Shown: piece by piece, positions 17,366 through 25,636 of the stretch | Layout of the letters: the number at the start of each line of letters is the position of its first letter | How positions within the stretch are numbered: position 1 is the first letter of the stretch | DNA from: Hyalangium versicolor | Lineage (GTDB): Bacteria > Myxococcota > Myxococcia > Myxococcales > Myxococcaceae | DNA: 64,000 nt | Direction of reading: 5' to 3' | NCBI RefSeq assembly: GCF_020103695.1 | Contig: NZ_JAHXBF010000011.1 | Coordinates: forward strand, 362,445-426,444 | Translations under genes and position numbers: made by a program | The notes under the pieces: generated by a model | The model's database searches: none | What the model saw: only the letters and a program-made list of their open reading frames with translations | Told to the model about the DNA's origin: nothing

Positions 17366-19339
17366 CTATTCCAGCGGGAAGCCGCTGCCACCCACGGCCA
17401 CAGGGACGAGATCCACGTCGCTCGCCAGCACGTAGGCGATGCGGTGGTTGAAGTTGACCTGGTAGTAGAGCAGCTGCCCCGCGACATCCCGCTTGTTGGA
17501 GCCCTCGAACGTGGGCGTGTACGTGGGCGAGTAGTAGTAATCGCCCGCGAGCGGCCCGCTCGCCACGTAGCGCTGGCCCGCTGGGATGCTGTACGGAGTG
17601 AGCGGGATGAACGACTGCGGAGTGATGCCCACCGGGTACGCCGCCGCCTCCGGGTACGCCCGGCCATAGAGCGGGATCGACGTCTTGCCTGCCTTGGGCG
17701 TCACGAGCACGCCAGACCCTGGCCGCGTGTTGACCTGGCCCGGGTTGTAGAACCACGCCTTCTGGCCGCTGAACCAGATCGCGTCCCAGTCTCCCTGATG
17801 GTCCGCCAGGGCGTACTGCTGGCCGGTAGACGCCTTGTTGGCCCAGTTACTCGCCCGCGAGGGGGTATCCGTAATGAACGGATTCGTGATCAGCGAAGCA
17901 CTGAGGCTGGGCGCCGTGTACAGATACAGGAAGTTGGACGCCTGGGCCGATACGGCGCGGCAGTCGTTCGCGGCGTAGCAGTACGTCATCGCCGGCATGT
18001 TCGTCTGGAAGTCCGGTGAGATCTTCACGATGTCCGGATTCGTGGGCTCGACCGGATCCACCCCCCTCACCAGCTCCATGTAGTGGTTCCAGTCCCAGAA
18101 CGGACCCGGATCCCAGTGCATCGTGGCCTGGTTGGTGGTCGACGTGCCCGGGACGTTGTCGTGGCCGATGATGTGCTCGCGATCGAGCGGCACGTTGAAC
18201 CGCAGCGCCAGGTAGCGCGTCAGCCGCGCCGAGGCGCGATACAGGTTCTCGCTGTACCAGGCGGCTCCTTCGATCGCGACGCCCTCGTGCTCGATGCCCA
18301 CCGAGTGCGCGTTGACGTACCAGTTGCCGGCATGCCACGAGACGTGCTCGGTCGAGATCATCTGCGCGACATGGCCGTCCGAGGAGCGCACCACATAGTG
18401 GGCGCTGGCCTTGTACGTCGGACGCTGGAAGACCGTGAGCGTGGAGGCATAGCTCCCCTCGGTGTCGTGGATGACGATGTAGCGGACGTCCACCCCACCG
18501 GCGGGGCGCTGGGCCAGATCATAGTTGCCGTAGTCCGATGCGCTGGCGGAGTTCTGCGCGTACGCGGCCGGGATGAACTCGCAGGAGACCCAGGACGGAC
18601 ACTCCGTGGACGTGTTCGCGGTGATGCGCAGCGGCAACGGGGCGGCCGTGAGGGGGTTGGGGGTGATGCTCGAGGGCCTCAGCGTCACCGCCTGCCCATC
18701 GGACGTGGTGCGCGAGGCGCCCTCCCGGACGGTGGCGTAGACCGTGTCCGCGAAATCGAGCGCCGTGGACTTCTCGGAGGAACCACTGAACAGGACGACG
18801 GCCCCGTACCAGTCCGCCACGCTTCCGGGCATCCGGCCCAAGGTGTAGCGCGCGTACTGCGCCAGGAGCACCGCGCCGCCGCGGATGTTCTGCGCGGGAT
18901 CGCGCTCAAGCACCTCGGGCTCGACGCCCAGCAACCGCGCCGCGGTGTCCAGGGTGTGGAGGCTCGGGTCGTCCTCCTCGGGCGTGCCGTACTGGCTGTA
19001 GGGATCGGCGTCGTCACCCTTGAGTGAGATCCGCTGTGCGTCGTCCACGTGCGTCAGGTGCATCGGCCCGTACCCTCCCGACGTGCTGGGCGCTCCAGAG
19101 TGGTGCTCCCAGCGCGAGACGTTGTACGAGACGGAGAGCAGCAGGCTCTCAGGCACACCGAACTCGCGGGCGGCGGCGGCGAAGGCCGACTGGAGCGACG
19201 TGGGACCTCCTGCGGGAGCGGGGGCAACGTCCTCGGCCCCGAGCGCTGGAAGCGAGAGCAACGCGAGCGCAACCCCCGTCCAAGCACCCGCGAGGGACCA
19301 CCGGAGAGCACCACCAGATTCGGCTCTGTTCGTGTTCAC
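17366..19339 (-). CDS. Exported N-acetylmuramoyl-L-alanine amidase (Amidase_2 family)
   Basis: 657 residues from a GTG at 19339 with AAGGAG six bases upstream, and a clear signal peptide (VALALLSLPALG). The N-terminal part (about 40-200) resembles a lytic-enzyme helper region (ESLLLSVSYNVSRWE). The Amidase_2/PGRP domain lies at about 265-420: RYIVIHDTEG, SWHAGNWYVNAHSVGIEHEG, and the zinc-ligand set His in VIHDTEG, His in IIGHDNVPG and Asp in HWDPGPFW. The enzyme would cut the bond between muramic acid and the peptide stem. The C-terminal 200 residues contain SH3-like strands of unknown role. Together with the neighbouring protease it looks like part of an extracellular lytic set, perhaps against prey cells. 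Confidence 0.92.
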   Translation of the reverse strand: MNTNRAESGGALRWSLAGAWTGVALALLSLPALGAEDVAPAPAGGPTSLQSAFAAAAREFGVPESLLLSVSYNVSRWEHHSGAPSTSGGYGPMHLTHVDDAQRISLKGDDADPYSQYGTPEEDDPSLHTLDTAARLLGVEPEVLERDPAQNIRGGAVLLAQYARYTLGRMPGSVADWYGAVVLFSGSSEKSTALDFADTVYATVREGASRTTSDGQAVTLRPSSITPNPLTAAPLPLRITANTSTECPSWVSCEFIPAAYAQNSASASDYGNYDLAQRPAGGVDVRYIVIHDTEGSYASTLTVFQRPTYKASAHYVVRSSDGHVAQMISTEHVSWHAGNWYVNAHSVGIEHEGVAIEGAAWYSENLYRASARLTRYLALRFNVPLDREHIIGHDNVPGTSTTNQATMHWDPGPFWDWNHYMELVRGVDPVEPTNPDIVKISPDFQTNMPAMTYCYAANDCRAVSAQASNFLYLYTAPSLSASLITNPFITDTPSRASNWANKASTGQQYALADHQGDWDAIWFSGQKAWFYNPGQVNTRPGSGVLVTPKAGKTSIPLYGRAYPEAAAYPVGITPQSFIPLTPYSIPAGQRYVASGPLAGDYYYSPTYTPTFEGSNKRDVAGQLLYYQVNFNHRIAYVLASDVDLVPVAVGGSGFPLE

Positions 19340-19522
19340 ACCAGACTCCTTTGAGACGACACGCGAAGAGATTCGCGTGATCGGCCTGGAGTCTACTTTC
19401 TCTGAAGAACCGGAATAGCCGCCAAATCAATTCAGGCTGAATTTCACTCGCCATTGGCGACCGGACGAAAGAGAGTAGAGTAGCGGGCAGTCTGGGGCTG
19501 CACTCTACGAGAGGCTCATCGC

Positions 19523-20242
19523 GTGCGGTGGTTCTTGCCCTTCATGCTTCTGTCAGCTTGGGGATGCGCCCCTCCCAAACCGATTCCAGGCGTCGTACGT
19601 CCGGGTCCCGGGGAGCCGATGCTGGAGAATCTGCCAGGTCCGATGCCGGGCTTCGGACCTTTTGATTCCTACTCGGCTGCGCTGATGGCGGCCTGTCCGT
19701 TGATCCTCTCCAAGCCCAACGCCACGGCCGGGCGTTTGGGGAGCCAGGACGTTTCACTGCGGTGGCGAATCTCCCAAGAGTACTGCGCTTGGCTGTACTA
19801 CACGCCTGACCACAAGTACGAAATGAGCATGCTGACGGACCAGTCTGAGTCCGATCCATTGAACCGGTGGAAGAGTTGCAAACTTCCTCCCCTAGTAGAT
19901 GACCCACGCTATCCGCCGAGCAGCCTCAAATACATCTTTGCCCTCCACAATCATCCGTTCGAGGACAACCTCTCGAAGAAGGACATCTCCTTCATCGCCT
20001 CCATGGGAAGGCTTCACGGATTCACAGTCGAGGCGAAAAACAAGACAGTTCACCTGGCAGTCATCGCTTTCTTCTCCCGCTCGAACGATCTCGAGGCTCC
20101 CACCTGCGATGGCTTCTTTGAGTACATCCCCGCCACGGGCGAGGTCACGAAGTGGACCCCTGCCAATGGCAAGTGGGGTTGGGAGCAAATGGGCTCCGTC
20201 GAGTGGCTCAATGAAACAGATTACGTGTTCCACCCCCGGTAG
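19523..20242 (+). CDS. Lipoprotein with a JAMM/JAB-like HNHP motif
   Basis: 239 residues from a GTG at 19523 with GAGAGG eight bases before it. A short signal peptide ends in the lipobox LLSAWGC, so the mature protein would be lipid-anchored. The rest has no obvious full-length family. The segment FALHNHPFEDNLSKKDISFI carries H-x-H-P...S-x-x-D, as in JAB/MPN/RadC-type metalloproteins, but with six instead of seven residues between the second His and the Ser. A zinc-peptidase or JAB-derived role is possible, not shown. The next small lipoprotein gene begins 28 bases downstream in the same direction. Confidence 0.75.
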   Translation: MRWFLPFMLLSAWGCAPPKPIPGVVRPGPGEPMLENLPGPMPGFGPFDSYSAALMAACPLILSKPNATAGRLGSQDVSLRWRISQEYCAWLYYTPDHKYEMSMLTDQSESDPLNRWKSCKLPPLVDDPRYPPSSLKYIFALHNHPFEDNLSKKDISFIASMGRLHGFTVEAKNKTVHLAVIAFFSRSNDLEAPTCDGFFEYIPATGEVTKWTPANGKWGWEQMGSVEWLNETDYVFHPR

Positions 20243-20270
20243 ATCCGTTCGCCATGCGCGAGCCCCTCTG

Positions 20271-20861
20271 GTGCATCCGAGCGTCGTAGCGAGGAAGGTG
20301 CCTCTGGCCCTGCTGCTCCTCCTGGCGGGTTGCCTGCGATCTCCTTCTCGCCCTGCTCTGCAGGAGGACTCGACGATCCGCTTCCCCTCATTCCAGGAGA
20401 GCTCCGTCGTAAAGATGGATGCCGGGAAGGAACCTTATGAAATGGACGGCGTGCTGCTGAAAGCCATCATGATCGCCGCGCAGGACTTCCTGCCTTCGAG
20501 TTCCCCGGAACAACCTTGCTGGCTACAACCCGAGTCCTACCGCTATCGGCTCATCCGACAGGGTGAAATCATCTTCGTCTGGATTGACGAAGATCTCGCG
20601 AAGTGCGGTCGCAGCGCCCCTTCATTGGATTCAGGCGCAGCCTACGCCATCCGCACCGATGGCCGGATCCTCAGGCGGCTCCTGGGCAGTCAGACCGGAG
20701 AGCTTCTGGGACCGGCTACCTCGCCTCAAGACGGAGGTATCAGGGGAACTTCAACGGAAGTGGGCTCCGCCACCGCTGGCGTGAACTGGAATGGGCTCGC
20801 GCCCCTCTTGCCTGTGACAGATGGCGGTGCTCCCGGAGCCCCCCGTGATGGTGGTGAGTAG
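20271..20861 (+). CDS. Small lipoprotein of unknown function
   Basis: Predicted 196 residues from a GTG at 20271; the frame is open further upstream but there only shadows the previous gene. A positively charged start (VARK) and hydrophobic run end in the lipobox LLLLAGC. The mature part is rich in charged and polar residues with a central folded-looking stretch (CWLQPESYRYRLIRQGEIIFVW) and a low-complexity tail rich in Gly, Thr and Pro. No family recognised. It probably forms a two-gene unit with the JAMM-like lipoprotein upstream. Confidence 0.65.
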   Translation: MHPSVVARKVPLALLLLLAGCLRSPSRPALQEDSTIRFPSFQESSVVKMDAGKEPYEMDGVLLKAIMIAAQDFLPSSSPEQPCWLQPESYRYRLIRQGEIIFVWIDEDLAKCGRSAPSLDSGAAYAIRTDGRILRRLLGSQTGELLGPATSPQDGGIRGTSTEVGSATAGVNWNGLAPLLPVTDGGAPGAPRDGGE

Positions 20862-21060
20862 GCGGCACATTGAGCCCGGGCTAGCACACCGTCACGTACG
20901 CCAAGACCCGCCGCCGGCCGCGACGAGGCAGCCGCACTGCATGCCTGGGCCCGCGCCGTGTAAGCACTTGGTCCAATATCCATGACCTGACACTCTGAAT
21001 AGGTTCCTCGCCCGCAACGAATGGAGCTTCGAGCGATCCACGCTCGAAGAAGAGGAGCCT

Positions 21061-22416
21061 ATGGCGACGAGCACTGGTTTGAACTTCGAGACTGCATACG
21101 AGATCGGCTGCGAGGGATACACATACCTCTATCCCATCGTGTTGATGGACGTGACGCGCCGGCAGATGACGAACGTCAAGGAGATCGACCTCCCTACCTG
21201 GCGAAGCCCGGCCAACGTGTTCATGAACAACCCGCGCTTCCCGGGGCCGGCAGACCGCACCGTGGTGCGACCCAACTTCGACACGCTCTATTCGAGTGCG
21301 TGGCTCGATCTCGTGCACGAGCCCATGGTCATCAAGGTCCCTCCGTCCGATGGGCGCTACTACCTCTTGCCCATGCTCGACATGTGGACGGACGTCTTCG
21401 CCTGCCCTGGCCCCCGCACGACGGGGACCGCGGCCCAGCAGTTCGTCATCGTCGGCCCGGGGTGGAAAGGGACGATCAACCCGGCCCTGAACCTGCAACG
21501 GATCGACGCGCCGACGCCGTATGTCTGGATCATCGGACGAACGCAGTGCAACGGTGAATCGGACTACGAAAGCGTGCGCGCGTTCCAGGATGGCCTCCGG
21601 ATCATCCCTTACTCCGCCTACGAGGCCGGGCTGCAGCCGCCGCCGCCCGTCGGGACAGACACCGACGACATCAGCCGCGAGGAGCCGTTGGTGATCGTAG
21701 AGAAGATGACGCCCGAGGCGTTCTTCGCCTATGGCGCGGACCTGATGCGCCAGAATCCAGCGCACTTCAATGACTACCCCATCCTCGCGCGTCTGGCGCG
21801 GGCAGGCTTCGTGGCGGGCCAGCCGTTCGACCTGAACGCAGCCCCGGCGGCGGTGCAAGACGCCTTCAGGAAAGCGGCCCCCGACGCCCTCGACCGGATG
21901 AAGGAGAAGCAGACCTCGCTCACACCGCTGACGAATGGCTGGGTATACCCGAACGAGTTCATGGGGACCTACGGGACGAGCTACCTCCGCCGCGCGATCG
22001 TTGCCCTGATCGGACTGGGCGCCAATCTCCCGGAGGACGCCATCTACCCGACCGCCTACGTGGATTCCACGGGCACCGTGCTGGACAGCGCCAAGCGCTA
22101 CACGCTGCGCTTCGAGGCCAACAGCCTGCCACCGGTGAACGCCTTCTGGTCCGTGACGATGTACGACGAGCAGGGATTCCAGGTCCCTAACGCCATCGAC
22201 CGCTTCTCGCTGGGCACGCGAAACAACCTGGTCGAGTCCGATGGCTCCGTGACGTTGTACGTCGAGCGCTCCATGGACGAGACCGATCCGAGGCGGCCGA
22301 ACTGGCTGCCGGCACCCCAGCAGGGCCCGTTCAACCTCACCATGCGGCTGTACTCGCCGAGGCAAGAGGCGCTCAATGGAGATTGGCACCCGCCCGCGGT
22401 CTCGCGAGCGAAGTGA
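21061..22416 (+). CDS. DUF1254/DUF1214 domain protein
   Basis: 451 residues; ATG at 21061 preceded by AGAGGAG. The first half carries the DUF1254 pattern (YIYG-like EGYTYLYPIVLMDVTRRQM, then RPNFDTLYSSAWLDL and YYLLPMLDMWTDVFA). The second half has the DUF1214 pattern (RYTLRFEANSLPPVNAFWS, TMYDEQGF and a C-terminal NWLPAP..GPFNLTMRLYSP). The family is common in soil bacteria and is often secreted or periplasmic; no signal peptide is seen here and no enzymatic role is established. A hairpin follows the gene at 22444-22471. Confidence 0.88.
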   Translation: MATSTGLNFETAYEIGCEGYTYLYPIVLMDVTRRQMTNVKEIDLPTWRSPANVFMNNPRFPGPADRTVVRPNFDTLYSSAWLDLVHEPMVIKVPPSDGRYYLLPMLDMWTDVFACPGPRTTGTAAQQFVIVGPGWKGTINPALNLQRIDAPTPYVWIIGRTQCNGESDYESVRAFQDGLRIIPYSAYEAGLQPPPPVGTDTDDISREEPLVIVEKMTPEAFFAYGADLMRQNPAHFNDYPILARLARAGFVAGQPFDLNAAPAAVQDAFRKAAPDALDRMKEKQTSLTPLTNGWVYPNEFMGTYGTSYLRRAIVALIGLGANLPEDAIYPTAYVDSTGTVLDSAKRYTLRFEANSLPPVNAFWSVTMYDEQGFQVPNAIDRFSLGTRNNLVESDGSVTLYVERSMDETDPRRPNWLPAPQQGPFNLTMRLYSPRQEALNGDWHPPAVSRAK

Positions 22417-22443
22417 CCAGAGGCTGAGCTGAGTGTCTCCAGC

Positions 22444-22471
22444 GGAGCCCAGTGAGGCGTCACTGGGTTCC
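22444..22471 (+). terminator. Hairpin downstream of the DUF1254 gene
   Basis: GGAGCCCAGTGA pairs with TCACTGGGTTCC (one G-U pair) around the loop GGCG. It begins 27 bases after the stop of the DUF1254 gene. There is no U-tract, so intrinsic termination would be weak; an mRNA-end stabiliser is also possible. Confidence 0.4.
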
Positions 22472-22541
22472 GCCACGCCGTCGCAGAACCTGGCGTTCCG
22501 CGCTTCCATCGCCTATGTCGGGCGTCCCACGAGGAGAGTTC

Positions 22542-24548
22542 ATGTCAGAGTTGTTGTCGAGGTGGCTCGCAGCGCCGGCCACCGCATTGCGCACCGGACT
22601 GGTGCTCGGACTGGTTGCCAGCACCCTCGCCGCTTGTGGCGACAGCGCACCACCGACGGCCCGAAACGTCACCCTCGAGACGGCGGAAGACACGCCTCTC
22701 GAGGTGCACCTGTCGGCCAGTGGCACCGGGACACTTGCTTTCAGCATCGTCGACGCACCGGACCACGGCACGCTCAGTGAGCTCAGCGCCGATGGCTCCG
22801 TCACCTACACCCCCGGCGCCGACTACCATGGCGAAGATGCCTTCACCTTCAGCGCCACCGACAGCAAGGGCCAAAGTGCCCAGGCCACGGTGACCCTCAC
22901 CATCACGCCAGTCAACGACATCCCCACCATTTCCCCAGTGGCCAACCAGCACATCACTGCTGGCAGCTCGACCGGCGACCTGGCCTTCACCCTGGGAGAC
23001 GCGGAGACCGCCGCCAACAGCCTCACGGTCACCGCCACTTCCTCCAATACCGACCTGGTGCCCAACGCCCCCAGCAATCTCGTCCTCGGCGGCTCCGGCG
23101 CCAACCGCACCCTCAACGTCGTCCCCGCCGCCAGCGCCAGCGGCTCCACCACCATTACCCTCTCGGTGAGTGACGGCTCCGCCACCACCTCCACCACCTT
23201 CGCGGTCGACGTCACCAGCAGACCGCCGGTGGCCCAAAACGCCACCCTCGAGACAGCGGAAGACACGCCCCTCGATGTGCACCTGTCGGCCAGTGGCAAC
23301 GGGACACTCGCTTTCAGCATCGTCGACGCGCCGGACCACGGCACGCTCAGTGAACTCAGCGCCGATGGCTCCGTCACCTACACCCCCAGCGCCGACTACC
23401 ATGGCGAAGATGCCTTCACCTTCAGCGCCACCGACAGCAAGGGCCAAAGCGCCCAGGCCACGGTGACCCTCACCATCACGCCAGTCAACGACATCCCCAC
23501 CATTTCCCCAGTGGCCAACCAGCACATCACTGCTGGCAGCTCGACCGGTGACCTGGCCTTCACCCTGGGTGACGTGGAGACCGCCGCCAACAGCCTCACG
23601 GTCACCGCCACTTCCTCCAATACAGGCCTGGTTCCCAACGACCCCAGCAATCTCGTCCTCGGCGGCTCCGGCGCCAACCGCACCCTCAACGTCGTCCCCA
23701 CCGCCAGCGCCAGCGGCTCCACCACCATTACCCTCTCGGTAAGTGACGGCTCCGCCACCACCTCCACCACCTTCGCGGTCGACGTCACCAGTCCTGCCCG
23801 CCTCTACTGGACGACTGCCAGCGGCTCGCTGTGGAGGGTTGACGTGAACGGCACGAATGCCATTGAGCTCAAGACCGGCATCGGCGGGTCAAGTTCCATC
23901 GCCACCGACCCGGTAACCCGTACCATCTTCTACAGCAACGGCAGCGCCCTCTTTCGAGCGGACAGTGATGGCGCGAACCCGGTCAATATCGTGGCGAACG
24001 GAGGCTTCCCCGCCGGGCTGGCGGTCGATTCGACGAGCCGCAAGCTGTACTGGTCCGATTTCAACGGGAAACAGGTCATGCGCGCCGAGCTGGACGGCAG
24101 CAATCCCACGCAGGTCGTCGGCAATCTCGATAGCCCGTCTGCCATCGCGGTCGATGGCTCGAGCAGCAAGGTGTATGTCATTACCTACAACAACACCAAG
24201 CTCGTACGATTCAATCTCGATGGGACCAACCTGGAGACCCTTGCTTCAAACCTGGGCGGCCTGGGCGTGGGCCTGGCGGTCGACTCGAGCGGCGGGAAAT
24301 TGTACTACGCGACCCGCAGCAACAGCATCTATGTCGCCAACCTGGACGGCTCCAACATCACCCCCCTGGTGACCAACCAGAACACAGTGTACGGGATTGC
24401 CATCGATGTCACGGCCGGGCGGCTGTATTGGACGGATTGGCTAGGTCAAGCGCTCCGGAGCGCCCATCTGGCCGACGGCAGCGATATCCAAACCGTGAAC
24501 TCGGGCAGCAGCAGGAACCTGGGTCTGGCCTGGATGCCTGCGGAGTAG
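22542..24548 (+). CDS. Lipoprotein with duplicated cadherin-like modules and a YWTD-type propeller
   Basis: 668 residues from the ATG at 22542 (GAGGAGA upstream). The signal peptide ends in the lipobox STLAAC. Residues about 39-420 are two nearly identical 191-residue units, each with a tandem-95/cadherin-like fold signature (ETAEDTPL, DAPDHGTLS, DYHGEDAFTFSATDS, TLTITPVND) and a second Ig-like half. Residues about 425-668 form low-density-lipoprotein-receptor-like YWTD repeats (RLYWTT, KLYWSDFNG, RLYWTDWLG). Such proteins are surface adhesins or binding scaffolds; the partner is unknown. The repeat units encode about ten differences in 191 residues. Confidence 0.88.
   Translation: MSELLSRWLAAPATALRTGLVLGLVASTLAACGDSAPPTARNVTLETAEDTPLEVHLSASGTGTLAFSIVDAPDHGTLSELSADGSVTYTPGADYHGEDAFTFSATDSKGQSAQATVTLTITPVNDIPTISPVANQHITAGSSTGDLAFTLGDAETAANSLTVTATSSNTDLVPNAPSNLVLGGSGANRTLNVVPAASASGSTTITLSVSDGSATTSTTFAVDVTSRPPVAQNATLETAEDTPLDVHLSASGNGTLAFSIVDAPDHGTLSELSADGSVTYTPSADYHGEDAFTFSATDSKGQSAQATVTLTITPVNDIPTISPVANQHITAGSSTGDLAFTLGDVETAANSLTVTATSSNTGLVPNDPSNLVLGGSGANRTLNVVPTASASGSTTITLSVSDGSATTSTTFAVDVTSPARLYWTTASGSLWRVDVNGTNAIELKTGIGGSSSIATDPVTRTIFYSNGSALFRADSDGANPVNIVANGGFPAGLAVDSTSRKLYWSDFNGKQVMRAELDGSNPTQVVGNLDSPSAIAVDGSSSKVYVITYNNTKLVRFNLDGTNLETLASNLGGLGVGLAVDSSGGKLYYATRSNSIYVANLDGSNITPLVTNQNTVYGIAIDVTAGRLYWTDWLGQALRSAHLADGSDIQTVNSGSSRNLGLAWMPAE
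22656..23801 (+). repeat. Two direct tandem repeats of 573 bp inside the lipoprotein gene
   Basis: Unit 1 is 22656-23228 and unit 2 is 23229-23801. The period is exactly 191 codons, so the frame is kept. Long stretches are identical at the DNA level (for example around 22840-22975 and 23413-23548), including silent positions, which points to recent duplication or gene conversion. Confidence 0.85.
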
Positions 24549-24631
24549 CCAGGAAGCATATCGAGTTACTGCACTCGGGCAGGACGCTGAAGCGCCTGCC
24601 CGAGGCGTTCGGCTGCACGGAGCAGAGCATT
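24545..24631 (+). pseudogene. Short relic of an IS3-type transposase OrfA
   Basis: In one frame the sequence reads RKHIELLHSGRTLKRLPEAF followed by GCTEQSI. This resembles the start of IS3-family OrfA helix-turn-helix proteins (typically ...LLRSGRTLKELAxEFGCSEQSIRNW). The similarity ends after about 29 residues, and the frame continues as unrelated sequence into a hairpin. No inverted repeats or orfB are present. It is a decayed insertion remnant at best, and too short to be sure. Confidence 0.4.
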
Positions 24632-24640
24632 CCTCTTGTC

Positions 24641-24680
24641 AGGCCCTCCGAGGGCGGCCTACCCGCCTCGTGGAGGGCCT
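24641..24680 (+). terminator. Long hairpin between lipoprotein and arsR genes
   Basis: AGGCCCTCC pairs with GGAGGGCCT, with a further inner pairing of GAGGGCGG and CCGCCTC. No U-tract follows. It could end transcription of the lipoprotein gene before the arsR promoter. Confidence 0.4.
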
Positions 24681-24718
24681 CTTGACGGCCGACATATGCA
24701 TGGGTATGTATATGCACG

Positions 24719-25054
24719 GTGATGAGACTCGATACCTTTCAGACCCTTGCGGATCCCACCCGCCGCCGAATCGTGGAGACGCTGCGGCACGGCGAACGAC
24801 AGGTGAATGACATCGTCGAGCAGGCGGGAATCCACCAATCGGGGGTTTCCCGGCACCTCCGCATCCTCCACGAGTCCGGCTTCGTCGCGGTGCGGCCGGA
24901 GGGACAACGGCGGCTCTACTCGCTCAGGCCCGAGCCGTTCCGGGAGCTGGAGGAGTGGCTCGCCCTGTACCAGGACTTGTGGGAGGCGAGACTGGACCGG
25001 TTTGGAGCGGCGCTGGAACAACGACAGAAGAAGCAGAGGGGAAAACACTCATGA
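24719..25054 (+). CDS. ArsR-family winged-helix repressor
   Basis: 111 residues; starts GTG ATG (24719 or 24722). The helix-turn-helix QVNDIVEQAGIHQSGVSRHL and wing RRLYSLRPEPF are typical of ArsR/SmtB-type repressors, here of the metal-independent subtype linked to SRPBCC proteins: no Cys metal site is visible. Its stop overlaps the start of the SRPBCC gene (ATGA). Upstream, ATATGCA occurs twice (about 24694 and 24710) and could be part of its own operator. It probably represses the two-gene operon. Confidence 0.9.
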   Translation: MMRLDTFQTLADPTRRRIVETLRHGERQVNDIVEQAGIHQSGVSRHLRILHESGFVAVRPEGQRRLYSLRPEPFRELEEWLALYQDLWEARLDRFGAALEQRQKKQRGKHS

Positions 25055-25527
25055 GCGACAGGAAGAACGTGGTGATCGAGCGCACGTACAAGGCGCGGGT
25101 CGAGGAAGTGTGGGAGCTGTGGACCACGAAGGACGGCTTCGAGTCGTGGTGGGGGCCTCAAGGCTTCCGCGTTGACGTCAAAGCCCTGGAGGCGAAACTG
25201 GGCGGCCTCCTGCACTACGACATGATCGCCGATGCGCCCGACGTCGTGGCGCAGATGAAGAAGATGGGCGCGCCCCTCTCCCATGAGACCCGGGGCACGT
25301 TCTCCGAGTTCAAGCCCCATCAGCGGCTGGCCCTGACGCACATCATCGACTTCCTTCCCGGGGTGAAGCCCTACGACAGCACGATGGTGCTGGAGCTCTT
25401 CCCCTCGGGAAACACCGTCCGGATGGTGGTCACGCTGACGCCCATGCACGATGAGAAGTTCACCCAGATGCAGGTCGAGGGCTTCACCAGCCAGCTCACC
25501 AAGTTGGACAAGCGGTTCCAGGTCTGA
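25051..25527 (+). CDS. SRPBCC (AHSA1-like) ligand-binding protein
   Basis: 158 residues, starting at the ATG that overlaps the arsR stop. START/Bet v1-type signatures: VVIERTYKARVEEVWELWTT near the start, ESWWGPQGF, and the C-terminal MQVEGFTSQLTKLDKRF helix. AHSA1-like SRPBCC proteins bind small hydrophobic ligands. Genes of this type paired with an ArsR repressor are common in actinobacteria and myxobacteria, but their ligand is usually unknown. Coupled translation suggests that both proteins serve one response. Confidence 0.88.
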   Translation: MSDRKNVVIERTYKARVEEVWELWTTKDGFESWWGPQGFRVDVKALEAKLGGLLHYDMIADAPDVVAQMKKMGAPLSHETRGTFSEFKPHQRLALTHIIDFLPGVKPYDSTMVLELFPSGNTVRMVVTLTPMHDEKFTQMQVEGFTSQLTKLDKRFQV

Positions 25528-25636
25528 CGCATCCGTGGACGGCCCCGTCAATTGGGTCAAACCCATGGATGTGCTCGGAGGTGCTCGCCTGCCCGTGTCC
25601 TCACCGTCTCGCGCGTGAGCTGCTAGAAAAGCGCGG

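Noticed and set aside
20881..22509. 542-residue open frame on the minus strand opposite the DUF1254 gene
   Set aside because: The plus-strand frame has a ribosome site and a recognised family; the minus frame is a codon-bias shadow with no domain.
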